The position numbers and the translations under genes were made by a program. From Pararhizobium sp. YC-54 (GTDB lineage: Bacteria > Pseudomonadota > Alphaproteobacteria > Rhizobiales > Rhizobiaceae), in contig NZ_JAOYTH010000006.1 of the NCBI RefSeq assembly GCF_025847205.1, forward strand, positions 186,001-250,000: 64,000 bases of DNA, given 5' to 3'. Every line of letters starts with the position of its first letter. Position 1 is the stretch's first letter. The notes under the pieces were generated by a model. The model saw only the letters and a program-made list of their open reading frames with translations, did no database searches and was not told the origin of the DNA. This document shows positions 26,084 through 37,456 of this stretch, piece by piece.

Positions 26084-27202
26084 CTAAACCCGCATCGGCA
26101 TCAGTACGTAGAGCGCGTCGTCGCCCGCCATGTCGCGCACCAGCGTTGGCGAACCGGCATCGGCGAGCATGAAGACGGCATCGGTGCCGGACAACTGGGC
26201 CGTGATATCGAGCAGGTATTTGGCATTGAAGCCGATTTCCAGCGGATCACTGTCATAGCCGACGGCGAGTTCTTCCGTAGCGCTTCCCGAATCCGGGTTG
26301 TTGACCGTCAGCGTCAGCTGTCCGTCCGACAGCGCCAGCTTCACGGCGCGGCCGCGCTCGGACGAAATGGTCGAAACGCGGTCGACAGCCTGGGCGAAGG
26401 ACTGGCAATCGATCTTCAGTTCCTTGTCGTTATTGGCCGGAATGACGCGCTGGTAATCCGGAAACGTACCGTCGATCAGCTTCGAGGTCATGATGATCGA
26501 GCCGATGGTCAGCCGGATCTTCGCGTCTGAAACCTCAACCGTGACGACCACGTCCGGATTGTCGACCAGCTTCTGCAATTCGCTGACGGTCTTGCGCGGG
26601 ATGATGATGCCCGGCATGCCTTCGGAGCCCGCCGGCGCTTCCAGATCGGCGCGGGCGAGACGGTGACCGTCGGTGGCGACGGCGCGCAGCTTCAGCTCGC
26701 CCTTGCTTTCGATCGTGTGGATATAGATGCCGTTCAGATAATAGCGGGTCTCTTCCGTCGAGATCGCAAACTGGGTGCGATCGATCAGCATCTTCAGGTC
26801 CGTCGCCTTGATGCGGAAGGTGTGCGTGAAGGCACCGGCCGTCAGGTCCGGGAAATCCGACTGCGGCAGGCATTGCAGCGAAAATTTCGAGCGGCCCGAC
26901 TGCACGGTCATTGCCGTGCCTTCGGCATTGGTGGCGAGCGCCACTTCCGAACCGTCAGGCAGCTTGCGGACGATATCGTAGAGCAGATGCGCTGGCACCG
27001 TCGTTGCTCCGGGTGTTTCGACCTGCGCCGGGGTTGCCTCGGTGATTTCGAGGTCGAGATCGGTTGCCTTCATTTCAAGGCTGGCGCCGTCGGAGCGCAG
27101 AAGCACGTTCGAGAGGATCGGAATGGTATTGCGGCGCTCGACCACGCGGTGAACGTGGTTCAGCGACTTCAGGAGATTGGACCGCTCGAGAGTAATACGC
27201 AT
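26084..27202 (-). CDS. dnaN: DNA polymerase III subunit beta (sliding clamp)
   Basis: The 372-residue beta clamp, a ring dimer that tethers DNA polymerase III to DNA. The three clamp domains are covered; family landmarks include MRITLERSNLLKSLNHVHRVVERRNTIPILSNVLL at the start, ATDGHRLARAD in domain 2 and the C-terminal DDALYVLMPMRV that forms part of the peptide-binding pocket. It is not next to dnaA here, as in many Rhizobiales. It is divergent from rsmI. Confidence 0.98.
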   Translation of the reverse strand: MRITLERSNLLKSLNHVHRVVERRNTIPILSNVLLRSDGASLEMKATDLDLEITEATPAQVETPGATTVPAHLLYDIVRKLPDGSEVALATNAEGTAMTVQSGRSKFSLQCLPQSDFPDLTAGAFTHTFRIKATDLKMLIDRTQFAISTEETRYYLNGIYIHTIESKGELKLRAVATDGHRLARADLEAPAGSEGMPGIIIPRKTVSELQKLVDNPDVVVTVEVSDAKIRLTIGSIIMTSKLIDGTFPDYQRVIPANNDKELKIDCQSFAQAVDRVSTISSERGRAVKLALSDGQLTLTVNNPDSGSATEELAVGYDSDPLEIGFNAKYLLDITAQLSGTDAVFMLADAGSPTLVRDMAGDDALYVLMPMRV

Positions 27203-27460
27203 GGGATGCTACCGCTTTCAACCATCGCCGGGCGGGCCGCGCCTCCCGGCTTGAACTTTTGAAGTGTCCCCTTTCGGACGGGGAAGATGTGGACGGGCAA
27301 AATGGCAGAAACAAGCCGTCAATAGCAAGGGGTAACGATAGCCGAGCCCCAGTAATGTTTGCTTTGTCACAAATCCGCGGCTCTTGCCGAAGTGCTGCCG
27401 CTCACCCATAAAGACCGGGCGCCGGCTCAACGGCGGGCGACGGAATAAGGGCAGACGGTT

Positions 27461-28390
27461 TTGGAAAAGCAGGCATCGGGCGAAACGCAGACGAACGAGC
27501 GGCAGAAGGGCTACCGCCTGCACAATGTCGCGGTGCCCGCCCGGCCGCTCGAACCGGCGCTCTATCTGGTCGCCACTCCGATCGGCAATCTCTCCGACAT
27601 TACCCTGCGTGCGCTGGAAACACTGGCTGGCGCCGATGTGCTCGCCTGCGAAGACACGCGCGTGACCCGCGTGCTGCTCGACCGCTACGGCATCGTCAAC
27701 CGGCCCTATGCCTATCACGAATACAATGCCAACGAGGTCGGCCCGAAGCTCCTGGCAGCGCTCGACGAAGGCAAATCCGTCGCCCTTGTCTCCGACGCCG
27801 GCACGCCGCTGGTCTCCGATCCAGGCTACCGGCTCGGTCAGATCGCCATCGAGGCCGGCCATCGGGTCGTGCCCATTCCCGGGGCTTCGGCGCCGCTGGC
27901 GGCCCTCGTCGGCTCGGGCCTTCCGAACGATGCGTTCCTGTTTGCCGGCTTCCTGCCTTCCAAGGACAAGGCGCGGCGCGACCGGTTTGCAGAGCTTGCC
28001 CACGTTCCGGCAACGCTGATGTTCTTTGAATCGCCGCACAGGATCGCGGCCGCCATCGTTGCGGCCCATGACGTGCTGGGCGGTGAGCGCCGGGCGTCGG
28101 TCTGCCGCGAGCTGACCAAGACCTTCGAGGAATTCCGCCGCGGCACGCTGGCCGAGCTCAAGGCATTCTACGACGAAGGCGCCACCGTCAAGGGCGAGAT
28201 CGTTCTGGTCATCGGCCCGCCCGATGCGCCGGCAGCACCGGAGGCTGACGATGTCGACGCCATCCTGCTGAACCTCGTCAAGGACATGCCAACCGGCAAG
28301 GCGGCGACAGAGGCCGCAAAACAGACCGGCCTCAACCGCAGGGATCTCTACGACCGGCTGCTGGAGCTCAAAGACCGGGATGAAGCCTGA
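27461..28390 (+). CDS. rsmI: 16S rRNA (cytidine(1402)-2'-O)-methyltransferase
   Basis: A 309-residue tetrapyrrole-methylase-fold enzyme that 2'-O-methylates C1402 of 16S rRNA. Landmarks are [47 protein letters not shown] and [19 protein letters not shown], then FFESPHRI and [10 protein letters not shown]. The start is a TTG at 27461 with a weak AAGG upstream; it keeps the N-terminal [17 protein letters not shown] segment seen in rhizobial homologues. The stop overlaps the yraN start by 11 nt. Confidence 0.95.
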   Translation: MEKQASGETQTNERQKGYRLHNVAVPARPLEPALYLVATPIGNLSDITLRALETLAGADVLACEDTRVTRVLLDRYGIVNRPYAYHEYNANEVGPKLLAALDEGKSVALVSDAGTPLVSDPGYRLGQIAIEAGHRVVPIPGASAPLAALVGSGLPNDAFLFAGFLPSKDKARRDRFAELAHVPATLMFFESPHRIAAAIVAAHDVLGGERRASVCRELTKTFEEFRRGTLAELKAFYDEGATVKGEIVLVIGPPDAPAAPEADDVDAILLNLVKDMPTGKAATEAAKQTGLNRRDLYDRLLELKDRDEA

Positions 28391-28748
28391 GCCCGCGAAC
28401 CGGAAGAGACTGAAGGCGCTCCGGCGCGGCGCGCTTGCGGAGTATCGCGCGGCCCTTTCGCTCCTCCTCAAGGGCTACCGCATCGTTGCATTCCGCTACC
28501 GGACGAAGTTGGGCGAAATCGATATTATTGCACGCAAGGGCAATCTGGTCGCCTGCGTCGAGGTGAAAGCCCGCCGGTCGCTCGAAGATTCTGTTTTCGC
28601 CGTTTCCGATTTTGCACAACGCCGCATTCGTGCTGCAAGCGACCTCTGGCTCGCAAAACAAAGGGATTCCGCGGCGCTTTCAATCCGCTACGACATAATC
28701 TCCGTGGCGCCATGGCGCTGGCCTGTCCATCTTCCCGGCGCCTTTTGA
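28380..28748 (+). CDS. YraN family protein (UPF0102), putative nuclease-fold
   Basis: A 122-residue YraN/UPF0102 protein with a restriction-endonuclease-like core: GEIDII (Glu46, Asp48) and VEVKAR (Glu61, Lys63) supply the usual acidic/Lys pattern. Its role is unresolved in the literature known to me, though a DNA-processing function is suspected. It overlaps rsmI by 11 nt, a conserved pairing across alphaproteobacteria. In this window the following gene is ugpB, not gshB, which lies after the ugp operon. Confidence 0.92.
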   Translation: MKPEPANRKRLKALRRGALAEYRAALSLLLKGYRIVAFRYRTKLGEIDIIARKGNLVACVEVKARRSLEDSVFAVSDFAQRRIRAASDLWLAKQRDSAALSIRYDIISVAPWRWPVHLPGAF

Positions 28749-28852
28749 ACAGCTGTGCACAGTTGTAATCGTTCCGACACAAAAGCGTTATCCGGGCGTC
28801 ATGAAAGAGCTTTAGCCGGTTCCTCACCCTAAACCTGGTGAAAGGAACTGCC

Positions 28853-30151
28853 ATGATCAGGAAATTCACGATGACCGGCCTCGCGCTGGCCTTCTCCGCC
28901 ACCTCCTCCTTTGCCGCGACCAACATCACCTGGTGGCACGGCATGGCCGGCCGCAACGGCGAAGTCATCAACGAAGTCGCCACCAAGTTCAACGCATCGC
29001 AGACCGCTTGCGCGCTGACCCCGGTTTCCAAGGGCACCTATGAGGAAGCGCTGGCCTCCGGCATCGCCGCTTTCCGCTCCGGCGAGCAGCCGAACATCCT
29101 GCAGGTTTTCGACGCCGGTGCGGCAACGATCATCAACGCCAAGGGCGCCGTCATCCCGGCTGAAGACCTGATCAACAATGCCGGCTACAAATTCGACCGC
29201 GAAGCCTTCATCGACGGCGTTCGTTACTTCTACGCCGATAGCGACGGCAAGTTCGTCGGCATGCCGTTCAACTCGTCGGCACCGATCATGTACATCAACG
29301 ACGAAGCCCTGAAAAAGGCCGGCGTCGAAGCCCCGAAGACCTGGGAGGAATTCGAAGCCGCCGCTCCGAAGCTCAAGGAAGCCGGTTTTATCCCGCTCGT
29401 CCAGTCGCAGCTGACCTGGCAGTTCACCGAGAACTTCTTCTCGCGCAACAACATCCAGTTCGCCACCAACAACAACGGCTACGACAGCGTTGTCGATACC
29501 CAGCTGAAGGTCACCGACCCGAACCTCATCATGATGTTCGACAAGCTGAAGGCCTGGAAGGACGAAGGCTACTTCGGCTTCTACGGCGCCGGCTGGAACG
29601 ATAACCAGAAGATGTTCGAAGAAAACAAGGCTGCGCTCTGGATCGGCTCCTCGGGCTCGTTCGGCGGCCTGCAGAAGACGGCACAGATGCCGTTCTCGGC
29701 AACCTTCCTGCCCTATTGGGGTTCGATCAAGGGCGCCGGCACCTCGTCCTTCATCGGCGGCGCTGCCCTGTTCGCCATGTCCGGCAAGTCGGACGAAGAG
29801 AACAAGTGCGTCGCCGACTTCTTCCAGTTCCTGACCTCGCCGGACGTGCAGAAGTTCTACCACCAGGCCACCGGTTACGTCGCCATCACCAAGGCAGCCT
29901 ACGAGCTTGCCAAGAAGGAAGGTTACTACAACGAAAAGCCGGCCGCCGAAGTCGGCATCAAGCAGCTGCTGCTGCCGGCCGGTGAATGGTCGAAGGGCTA
30001 CCGCCTCGGCTTCTACCCGCAGATCCGCGAAATCATGGAACGCGAATACGGCCGCATCTTCTCAGGCGAAGTCTCCGTCAAGGACGCCTTCGACACGATC
30101 GAGAAGGAAGGCAACGAACTTCTCGCCCGTTTTGCCAAGACGGCTGGTTGA
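28853..30151 (+). CDS. ugpB: sn-Glycerol-3-phosphate ABC transporter, substrate-binding protein
   Basis: A 432-residue periplasmic binding protein, signal peptide to about residue 21 (SATSSFA|AT). The mature N terminus NITWWHGMAGRNGEVINEVATKFNASQ and VSKGTYEEALASGIAAFRSGEQPNILQVFDAG are characteristic of UgpB among the MalE-like family. It captures glycerol-3-phosphate or glycerophosphodiesters and delivers them to UgpAE. The ATG at 28853 has AAAGGA 6 nt upstream. The following 289-nt gap is full of palindromic repeats, which could let ugpB be expressed more than the rest of the operon. No convincing Pho box was found upstream. Confidence 0.92.
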   Translation: MIRKFTMTGLALAFSATSSFAATNITWWHGMAGRNGEVINEVATKFNASQTACALTPVSKGTYEEALASGIAAFRSGEQPNILQVFDAGAATIINAKGAVIPAEDLINNAGYKFDREAFIDGVRYFYADSDGKFVGMPFNSSAPIMYINDEALKKAGVEAPKTWEEFEAAAPKLKEAGFIPLVQSQLTWQFTENFFSRNNIQFATNNNGYDSVVDTQLKVTDPNLIMMFDKLKAWKDEGYFGFYGAGWNDNQKMFEENKAALWIGSSGSFGGLQKTAQMPFSATFLPYWGSIKGAGTSSFIGGAALFAMSGKSDEENKCVADFFQFLTSPDVQKFYHQATGYVAITKAAYELAKKEGYYNEKPAAEVGIKQLLLPAGEWSKGYRLGFYPQIREIMEREYGRIFSGEVSVKDAFDTIEKEGNELLARFAKTAG

Positions 30152-30162
30152 TAGCGTCCGGT

Positions 30163-30214
30163 CCTCTTCTCCCTATCGGGGAGAAGGTGGCGCGAAGCGC
30201 CGGATGAGGGGTTG
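30163..30214. repeat. Small REP-like hairpin element
   Basis: TTCTCCC-TATCG-GGGAGAA is followed by GGCGC-GAA-GCGCC and GGATGAGGGG. This is a rhizobial REP-like unit different from, and placed directly before, the family 1 repeat. It lies just after the ugpB stop in transcribed sequence. Confidence 0.6.
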
Positions 30215-30245
30215 GGTCGCATACGCACAGTGTGCCGCGCGATAT

Positions 30246-30388
30246 CCCCCTCTGCCCTGTCGGGCATCTCCCCCTCAAGGGGGGAGATCGGCAGGAACCG
30301 CCAGCTTCGCAACCCAGTGATAACATCGCTAGGAAAAAGAATAATCTCCCCCCTTGAGGGGGAGATGTCACGAAGTGACAGAGGGGGG
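30246..30388. repeat. Palindromic repeat family 1, copy B (ugpB-ugpA gap)
   Basis: The element begins CCCCCTCTGCCC-TGTC-GGGC, has a CTCCCCCTCAAGGGGGGAG hairpin, a roughly 60-nt middle, the inverted CTCCCCCCTTGAGGGGGAG hairpin, then TGTCACGAAGTGACAGAGGG. It matches copies at 12910-13084 and 52594-52734. Here it lies between ugpB and ugpA. Confidence 0.88.
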
Positions 30389-30440
30389 TGAGGCGGCAAA
30401 CTCAGAGCCATCGCCCCAGCACAATTTTCAGGGTCCGACC

Positions 30441-31421
30441 ATGACGCACGCACCATCCCTGTCCGCGACCAACCCCACGCCCACCAGCGCCGGCGGCTTT
30501 TTCCGTCGTTTCCGCAGTGCTCCCTCGGAGCCCGACGCGGCCAAGCGCGTGCAGTTCAATTCGCCGCTTCTGCCCTATCTCTTCCTCGCCCCGCAGATGG
30601 CGATCATCTTCATCTTCTTCTACTGGCCCTCGGTTCAGGCGATCCAGTCGTCCTTTTACCTTGAGGACCCCTTCGGTTTCGGTTCGACTTTCGTCGGCAT
30701 GGCCAATTATACCGACGTCCTGAAATCCGGCGAATATCTGAGCATCGCCCGTTTCACCGCCGTCTTCACAGCCCTGGTCACCTTCTTTTCGCTGGCAATC
30801 GGCCTGCTGCTTGCCGTCAAGGCCGATGGCATCATTCGCGGCAATGCCACCTACAAGACGCTGCTGATCTGGGTTTACGCCATCGCCCCGCCGGTCGCCG
30901 GCCTGATGGGCATGATGATGTTTGATCAGCATATCGGCCCGCTGGTGAAGGTCGCTGCCTTCTTCGGCTGGAACATGCAGGTGGGCCTGAATTACAACGA
31001 TACGGCTTTCGCGATGATCGTCGTCTCGGTCTGGAAGCAGATCCCCTACAATTTCATCTTCTTCCTCTCGGGTCTGCAGGGCATTCCGGTCCCGGTGCGC
31101 GAGGCGGCGCTGATGGATTGCCGGTCCGGTTTGCGCCGCTTCTGGACCGTCATTCTGCCGCTGCTCGCCCCAACCGCGTTCTTCCTGCTCATCATCAATA
31201 CGACCTATGCGCTGTTCGACACGTTCGGCGTCATCGACGTGATGGTCAAGGACAAGGCGGCCAACAATCCGATCACGCTGGTCTACAAGGTCTATATGGA
31301 CGGTTTCCGCGGCAATGACCTCGGCGGTTCCTCGGCCCAGTCGGTCATCCTGATGATCATCGTCTTCGTGCTCACCATCTTCCAGTTCCGCTTCATCGAG
31401 CGGCGCGTCCACTACAATTGA
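30441..31421 (+). CDS. ugpA: sn-Glycerol-3-phosphate ABC transporter, permease
   Basis: A 326-residue inner-membrane permease with about six transmembrane helices; the conserved EAA loop is EAALMDCRSGLRRFWTVILPLL near residues 225-246. It carries a rather long hydrophilic N terminus (about 40 residues). It pairs with UgpE to form the channel for UgpB cargo. The ATG at 30441 is chosen for family length; the frame opens inside the repeat but those codons are not family sequence. UgpE overlaps or abuts its 3' end. Confidence 0.92.
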   Translation: MTHAPSLSATNPTPTSAGGFFRRFRSAPSEPDAAKRVQFNSPLLPYLFLAPQMAIIFIFFYWPSVQAIQSSFYLEDPFGFGSTFVGMANYTDVLKSGEYLSIARFTAVFTALVTFFSLAIGLLLAVKADGIIRGNATYKTLLIWVYAIAPPVAGLMGMMMFDQHIGPLVKVAAFFGWNMQVGLNYNDTAFAMIVVSVWKQIPYNFIFFLSGLQGIPVPVREAALMDCRSGLRRFWTVILPLLAPTAFFLLIINTTYALFDTFGVIDVMVKDKAANNPITLVYKVYMDGFRGNDLGGSSAQSVILMIIVFVLTIFQFRFIERRVHYN

Positions 31422-31435
31422 GCGGGGGCGAGACC

Positions 31436-32278
31436 ATGCATCGCACGAAAATCTTCGACCATTTCATCCTGCTCTTCGGCGTTTTCATCATGGTCGGGCC
31501 GCTGCTCGTTGCCCTGATGACCTCGAGCCACGAGGCCGCCGATATCCATCGCAACGGCCTGCAGATCCTGCCCGGCGGCCATTTCATCGACACCTACACG
31601 ACCGTGCTGACCAGAGAAGGCGGCTTTACCGGCAAGATCACCGGTTTGCGGATGATGATGAATTCGCTGATCCTCGGCATCGGCTTTGCCGCCGGCAAGA
31701 TCATCCTGTCGATGCTGGCGGCCTATGCGCTGGTCTATTTCCGCTTCCGCTTTGCCACCATCACCTTCTGGATGATCTTCACCACCCTGCTTCTGCCGCT
31801 CGAAGTGCGCATCCTGCCGTCCTACGAGGTGATGAACACGCTGAAGCTGACCAACACCTATACCGGCCTGATCGTGCCGCTTCTGGCGTCGGCCACCGGT
31901 ACCTTCTATTTCCGCCAGTTCTTCAAATCGATCCCCGACGAACTCCTGGAAGCCGCCCGCATCGACGGTGCCGGGCCGTTCAAGTTCTTCATCGACGTCA
32001 TCGTGCCGCTGTCGAGGACGATGATCGCGGCGATTTTCATCATCATGTTCGTCTATGGCTGGAACCAGTATCTCTGGCCGACGCTGATGACGACCGACGA
32101 GAGCTTCTTCACGCTGGTGCGCGGCATCAAGCAGATCCTGCTCGTCTGGGTCGGCTCCAACATTCCCGATTACAACGAGGCCTTTGCCCTGGCGATCCTC
32201 GCCATGGTGCCGCCGGTGATGATCGTCATGATCTTCCAGCGCTGGTTCATCAAGGGCCTCACCGAAAGCGACAAGTAG
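31436..32278 (+). CDS. ugpE: sn-Glycerol-3-phosphate ABC transporter, permease
   Basis: A 280-residue MalG-type permease with six transmembrane segments. The EAA loop ELLEAARIDGAGPFKFFIDVIVPL lies near residue 180-203. The N terminus is HRTKIFDHFILLFGVFIMVGPLLVAL. I start at ATG 31436, 15 nt after the ugpA stop, preceded by a G-rich site; a TTG at 31418 overlapping ugpA would also be in frame. It forms a heterodimer with UgpA. Confidence 0.92.
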   Translation: MHRTKIFDHFILLFGVFIMVGPLLVALMTSSHEAADIHRNGLQILPGGHFIDTYTTVLTREGGFTGKITGLRMMMNSLILGIGFAAGKIILSMLAAYALVYFRFRFATITFWMIFTTLLLPLEVRILPSYEVMNTLKLTNTYTGLIVPLLASATGTFYFRQFFKSIPDELLEAARIDGAGPFKFFIDVIVPLSRTMIAAIFIIMFVYGWNQYLWPTLMTTDESFFTLVRGIKQILLVWVGSNIPDYNEAFALAILAMVPPVMIVMIFQRWFIKGLTESDK

Positions 32279-32290
32279 AGGAACGCCACC

Positions 32291-33409
<1,119 letters not shown>

Positions 33410-33490
33410 TCCAGCGAACCGCTCGACGCCAACGGCCGGCCGTTGTCCGATCACGATCTGATCACCTGCGTCATCGAAGGCTTTGAATAA
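33410..33490 (+). pseudogene. Coding-like remnant in frame after ugpC stop
   Basis: Directly after the ugpC TGA, the same frame stays open for 26 codons to a TAA at 33488-33490, reading SSEPLDANGRPL then SDHDLITCVIEGFE. It has no start codon or ribosome-binding site and does not look like ugpC sequence. It could be the tail of a deleted downstream gene or a readthrough extension. I do not recognise the parent protein. Confidence 0.35.
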
Positions 33491-33560
33491 CAAGCTCTCC
33501 CTTGCCTAAGCGAGGCCCGCATTCTACATGTTGCGTGCTTTGCGAATGAGGAAAAACAAG

Positions 33561-34508
33561 ATGGCGAACATCAAGAACGTCGCGATCCAGATGGATCATG
33601 TCTCTGGCATCAATATCGCCGGGGATAGCACCTTCGCCATGAGCCTTGAGGCGCAGGCGCGCGGCTACCAGCTCTTCCACTATACGCCGCACCAGCTTTC
33701 GCTGCGTGACGGCAAGGTGATCGCCACCGTCCAGCCGATGACCCTGCGCGACATCAAGGGCGACCACTACACGCTGGGCGATGCCGAACGCATTGATCTC
33801 TCGACCATGGATGTCGTGCTTCTCCGCCAGGACCCGCCCTTCGACATGGCCTATATCACCTCGACGCATCTGCTCGAGCGCATCCACCCGAAAACGCTCG
33901 TTGTCAACGATCCGGCCTGGGTGCGAAACTCGCCGGAAAAGATCTTCGTCACCGAATTTCCCGACCTGATGCCGAAAACGCTGATCACCCGCGATCCGGC
34001 CGAGATCGCCAGCTTCCGTGCCGAAATGGGCGACATCATCCTGAAGCCGCTTTACGGCAATGGCGGCGCGGGCGTTTTCCATTCGACCCGGGACGACCGC
34101 AACCTGTCGTCGCTGCTCGAAATGTTCGGCCAGATGTTCCGCGAACCGTTTATTGCCCAGGAATACCTGCCGGCGGTCCGCAAGGGCGACAAGCGCATTC
34201 TCCTGGTCGATGGCGAGCCCGTCGGCGCGATCAACCGGGTACCTGCCGAACACGACGCCCGCTCCAACATGCATGCCGGCGGCACGCCGATGCCGACGGA
34301 ACTGACGGCGCGCGAACGCGAAATCTGCGCCCGTATCGGGCCGGCACTGAAGGAACGCGGTTTCCTCTTCGTCGGCATCGACGTGATCGGCGACGTGATG
34401 ACCGAGATCAACGTCACCTCTCCAACCGGCATCCGCGAAGTGAAGAAATTTGGCGGCGCCGATGTCGCCGCCCTGCTCTGGGACGCGATCGAACGCAAGC
34501 GCGCCTGA
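33561..34508 (+). CDS. gshB: Glutathione synthetase
   Basis: A 315-residue ATP-grasp enzyme joining gamma-glutamylcysteine and glycine. Landmarks are [21 protein letters not shown] at the N terminus, [37 protein letters not shown] (ATP-grasp lysine and glycine loop), [20 protein letters not shown] and the metal-binding [12 protein letters not shown]. The ATG at 33561 gives the normal length; an ATG-less extension upstream is unlikely. It is followed by comM, as is common in rhizobia, whereas the ugp operon separates it from rsmI-yraN. Confidence 0.96.
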   Translation: MANIKNVAIQMDHVSGINIAGDSTFAMSLEAQARGYQLFHYTPHQLSLRDGKVIATVQPMTLRDIKGDHYTLGDAERIDLSTMDVVLLRQDPPFDMAYITSTHLLERIHPKTLVVNDPAWVRNSPEKIFVTEFPDLMPKTLITRDPAEIASFRAEMGDIILKPLYGNGGAGVFHSTRDDRNLSSLLEMFGQMFREPFIAQEYLPAVRKGDKRILLVDGEPVGAINRVPAEHDARSNMHAGGTPMPTELTAREREICARIGPALKERGFLFVGIDVIGDVMTEINVTSPTGIREVKKFGGADVAALLWDAIERKRA

Positions 34509-34514
34509 TGAGGG

Positions 34515-34535
34515 CGGGGGCGGCGGAATCCGCCC
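34515..34535. other. GC-rich hairpin after gshB
   Basis: GGGGCGG and CCGCCCC flank CGGAAT a few nt after the gshB stop. There is no T-run, so it is a possible mRNA-end structure only. The remainder of the 247-nt gap to comM holds its promoter. Confidence 0.3.
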
Positions 34536-34755
34536 CGGCGCCGGGGCTATAACCCGATTTCATCCTCCGGATGTTCACGGTTGTTCCGGTCAACCTGGAA
34601 AACTACAATCACCCGCAACCATTAGGTTTACGATCGTCGAATTTGTTCGACATTTGTTCTTGTTTTGCGGCGTTTTTCGTGCGAGATTTTCCACCGCAAC
34701 CAAGAAAGGTTGTGGTGGCGGGTTGTCAGCCTGCCTCGCGGCAAGAGGGACAGTC

Positions 34756-36288
34756 ATGGTCGCGCGTGTCAGTACGGTTGCATTTCAGGGAATAGAAGGC
34801 GTGCCTGTCGATGTTCAGGTGATGGTCGCACCGGGCAAGGTCGGCATGCAGATCGTCGGCCTTCCCGACAAGGCGGTGGCCGAAAGCCGCGAGCGGGTTC
34901 AGGCAGCGTTGCATGCATCCGGCCTGTCGCTTCCCGCCAAGAAGGTCACCGTCAATCTTGCCCCGGCCGACCTTCCCAAGGAAGGCTCGCATTTCGATCT
35001 GCCCATTGCGCTCGGCCTCATGGCGGCACTCGGGGCCATTCCCGGCGATGCACTGGATGGCTATGTGGTGATCGGCGAACTCAATCTCGATGGAACGATC
35101 GCCGCCGTTTCCGGCGCGCTTCCGGCAGCCATTGGGGCCAACGGGCTCGGCAAGGGCCTGATCTGCCCTTCCGATAGCGGTGCCGAAGCCGCTTGGGCAG
35201 GCTCGGAGATCGACATTCTGGCGCCGCGCAGCCTGATTGCGCTTGCCAATCATTTTCGCGGCACGCAGGTGCTGTCCCGGCCCGAACCGGCCGTGCGCGC
35301 CAGCCCCGCCAACATGCCGGATCTTGCCGATATCAAGGGCCAGGAAAGCGCCAAGCGGGCGCTGGAGGTGGCGGCAGCCGGCAACCATAATCTGCTGATG
35401 GTCGGCCCGCCGGGCTCGGGCAAATCCATGCTCGCCGCCCGCCTGCCTTCGATCCTGCCGCCGCTGTCACCACCCGAACTGCTGGAAGTCTCGATGATCC
35501 ACTCGATTGCCGGGCAACTCGCGGGCGGAAAACTGTCGGACCGGCGGCCGTTTCGCACCCCACACCATTCCGCCACCATGGCGGCGATGATCGGCGGGGG
35601 CCTGCGCGCCAAGCCGGGCGAGGCCTCTCTGGCGCATAACGGCGTGCTGTTCCTCGACGAGTTTCCGGAATTCACGCCGCAGGTACTCGATGCGCTGCGC
35701 CAGCCGCTGGAGACAGCCGAATGCATCATCGCCCGCGCCAACCACCGCGTCGCCTATCCGGCGGCGATCCAGCTGGTTGCCGCCATGAATCCCTGCCGTT
35801 GCGGCATGGCGGGCGAGCCCGGCCATAGCTGTGCGCGCGGTCCGCGCTGCGTCTCCGATTATCAGGGCCGCATTTCAGGCCCGCTGATGGACCGGATCGA
35901 CATCCGCATCGATGTCCCCTCGGTCACCGCCGCCGACCTGATCCGCCCCGTACCTGCCGAGCCGAGTGCCGTTGTCGCCCGGCGGGTGGCACGTGCCCGC
36001 GAAATCCAGATGGACCGCTTCATCGCCTTCGGCATGCCGCGCATTCTCTCCAATGCCCGCTGCTCGACCTCGATGATCGAGAAGATCGCCGAGCCGGATG
36101 CTGGAGGACTGCAATTGTTGCGCGACGCGGCGGAAAAGCTGAAATTTTCGGCGCGCGGCTATCACCGGGTGCTGAAGGTTGCGCGCACGCTCGCCGATCT
36201 CGATGAGAAGGCGACTGTCGGGCGCATCCATCTGGCCGAAGCAATTTCCTACCGGATCGCCGGGGAGCGCTTGACGGCTGCCGCATAG
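34756..36288 (+). CDS. comM: YifB/ComM family Mg-chelatase-like AAA+ ATPase
   Basis: A 510-residue AAA+ protein of the ComM/YifB family, a helicase-like motor promoting branch migration in natural transformation and recombination. The N-terminal ChlI-like (Lon-type) domain runs VSTVAFQGIEGVPVDVQV to about 170. Walker A is GPPGSGKS at 217-224 and Walker B lies in GVLFLDEFPEF. A cysteine cluster NPCRCGMAGEPGHSC resembles a zinc site, and the arginine/C-terminal part contains ISGPLMDRIDIRI and FSARGYHRVLKVART. The ATG at 34756 has GAGGGA 5-6 nt upstream; longer in-frame starts overlap gshB and are not family sequence. Confidence 0.95.
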   Translation: MVARVSTVAFQGIEGVPVDVQVMVAPGKVGMQIVGLPDKAVAESRERVQAALHASGLSLPAKKVTVNLAPADLPKEGSHFDLPIALGLMAALGAIPGDALDGYVVIGELNLDGTIAAVSGALPAAIGANGLGKGLICPSDSGAEAAWAGSEIDILAPRSLIALANHFRGTQVLSRPEPAVRASPANMPDLADIKGQESAKRALEVAAAGNHNLLMVGPPGSGKSMLAARLPSILPPLSPPELLEVSMIHSIAGQLAGGKLSDRRPFRTPHHSATMAAMIGGGLRAKPGEASLAHNGVLFLDEFPEFTPQVLDALRQPLETAECIIARANHRVAYPAAIQLVAAMNPCRCGMAGEPGHSCARGPRCVSDYQGRISGPLMDRIDIRIDVPSVTAADLIRPVPAEPSAVVARRVARAREIQMDRFIAFGMPRILSNARCSTSMIEKIAEPDAGGLQLLRDAAEKLKFSARGYHRVLKVARTLADLDEKATVGRIHLAEAISYRIAGERLTAAA

Positions 36289-36298
36289 ATATGAACTG

Positions 36299-36325
36299 AA
36301 AAGGCCGCCCCTTTCGAAGGCGGCC
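36299..36325 (-). terminator. Intrinsic terminator of cysK
   Basis: On the minus strand GGCCGCC and GGCGGCC form a stem around a 9-nt loop, followed by TTTT. It lies in the 67-nt gap between the convergent comM and cysK stops and may serve both genes. Confidence 0.65.
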
Positions 36326-36355
36326 ATTCAAAGTTCAACTGGACCGGAACTGCAA

Positions 36356-37324
<969 letters not shown>

Positions 37325-37456
37325 GGTGCTCTCCCTTTTTCATCAGTTGCAGGGAGAATAGGGGCAAAGCCATCGGCTTGCCAGAGTGTCATTCTCCAGC
37401 ACTTTGTTTCGGTTGGAAAAAACTGTTGCGGAACCGCCTGTTACAGAACGATTTTT

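Noticed and set aside
28749..28852. Possible Pho box upstream of ugpB
   Set aside because: CTGTGCA and TTGTAAT are spaced 10 rather than 11 nt and the second repeat is weak, so the match is not convincing although ugp genes are PhoB-controlled elsewhere.
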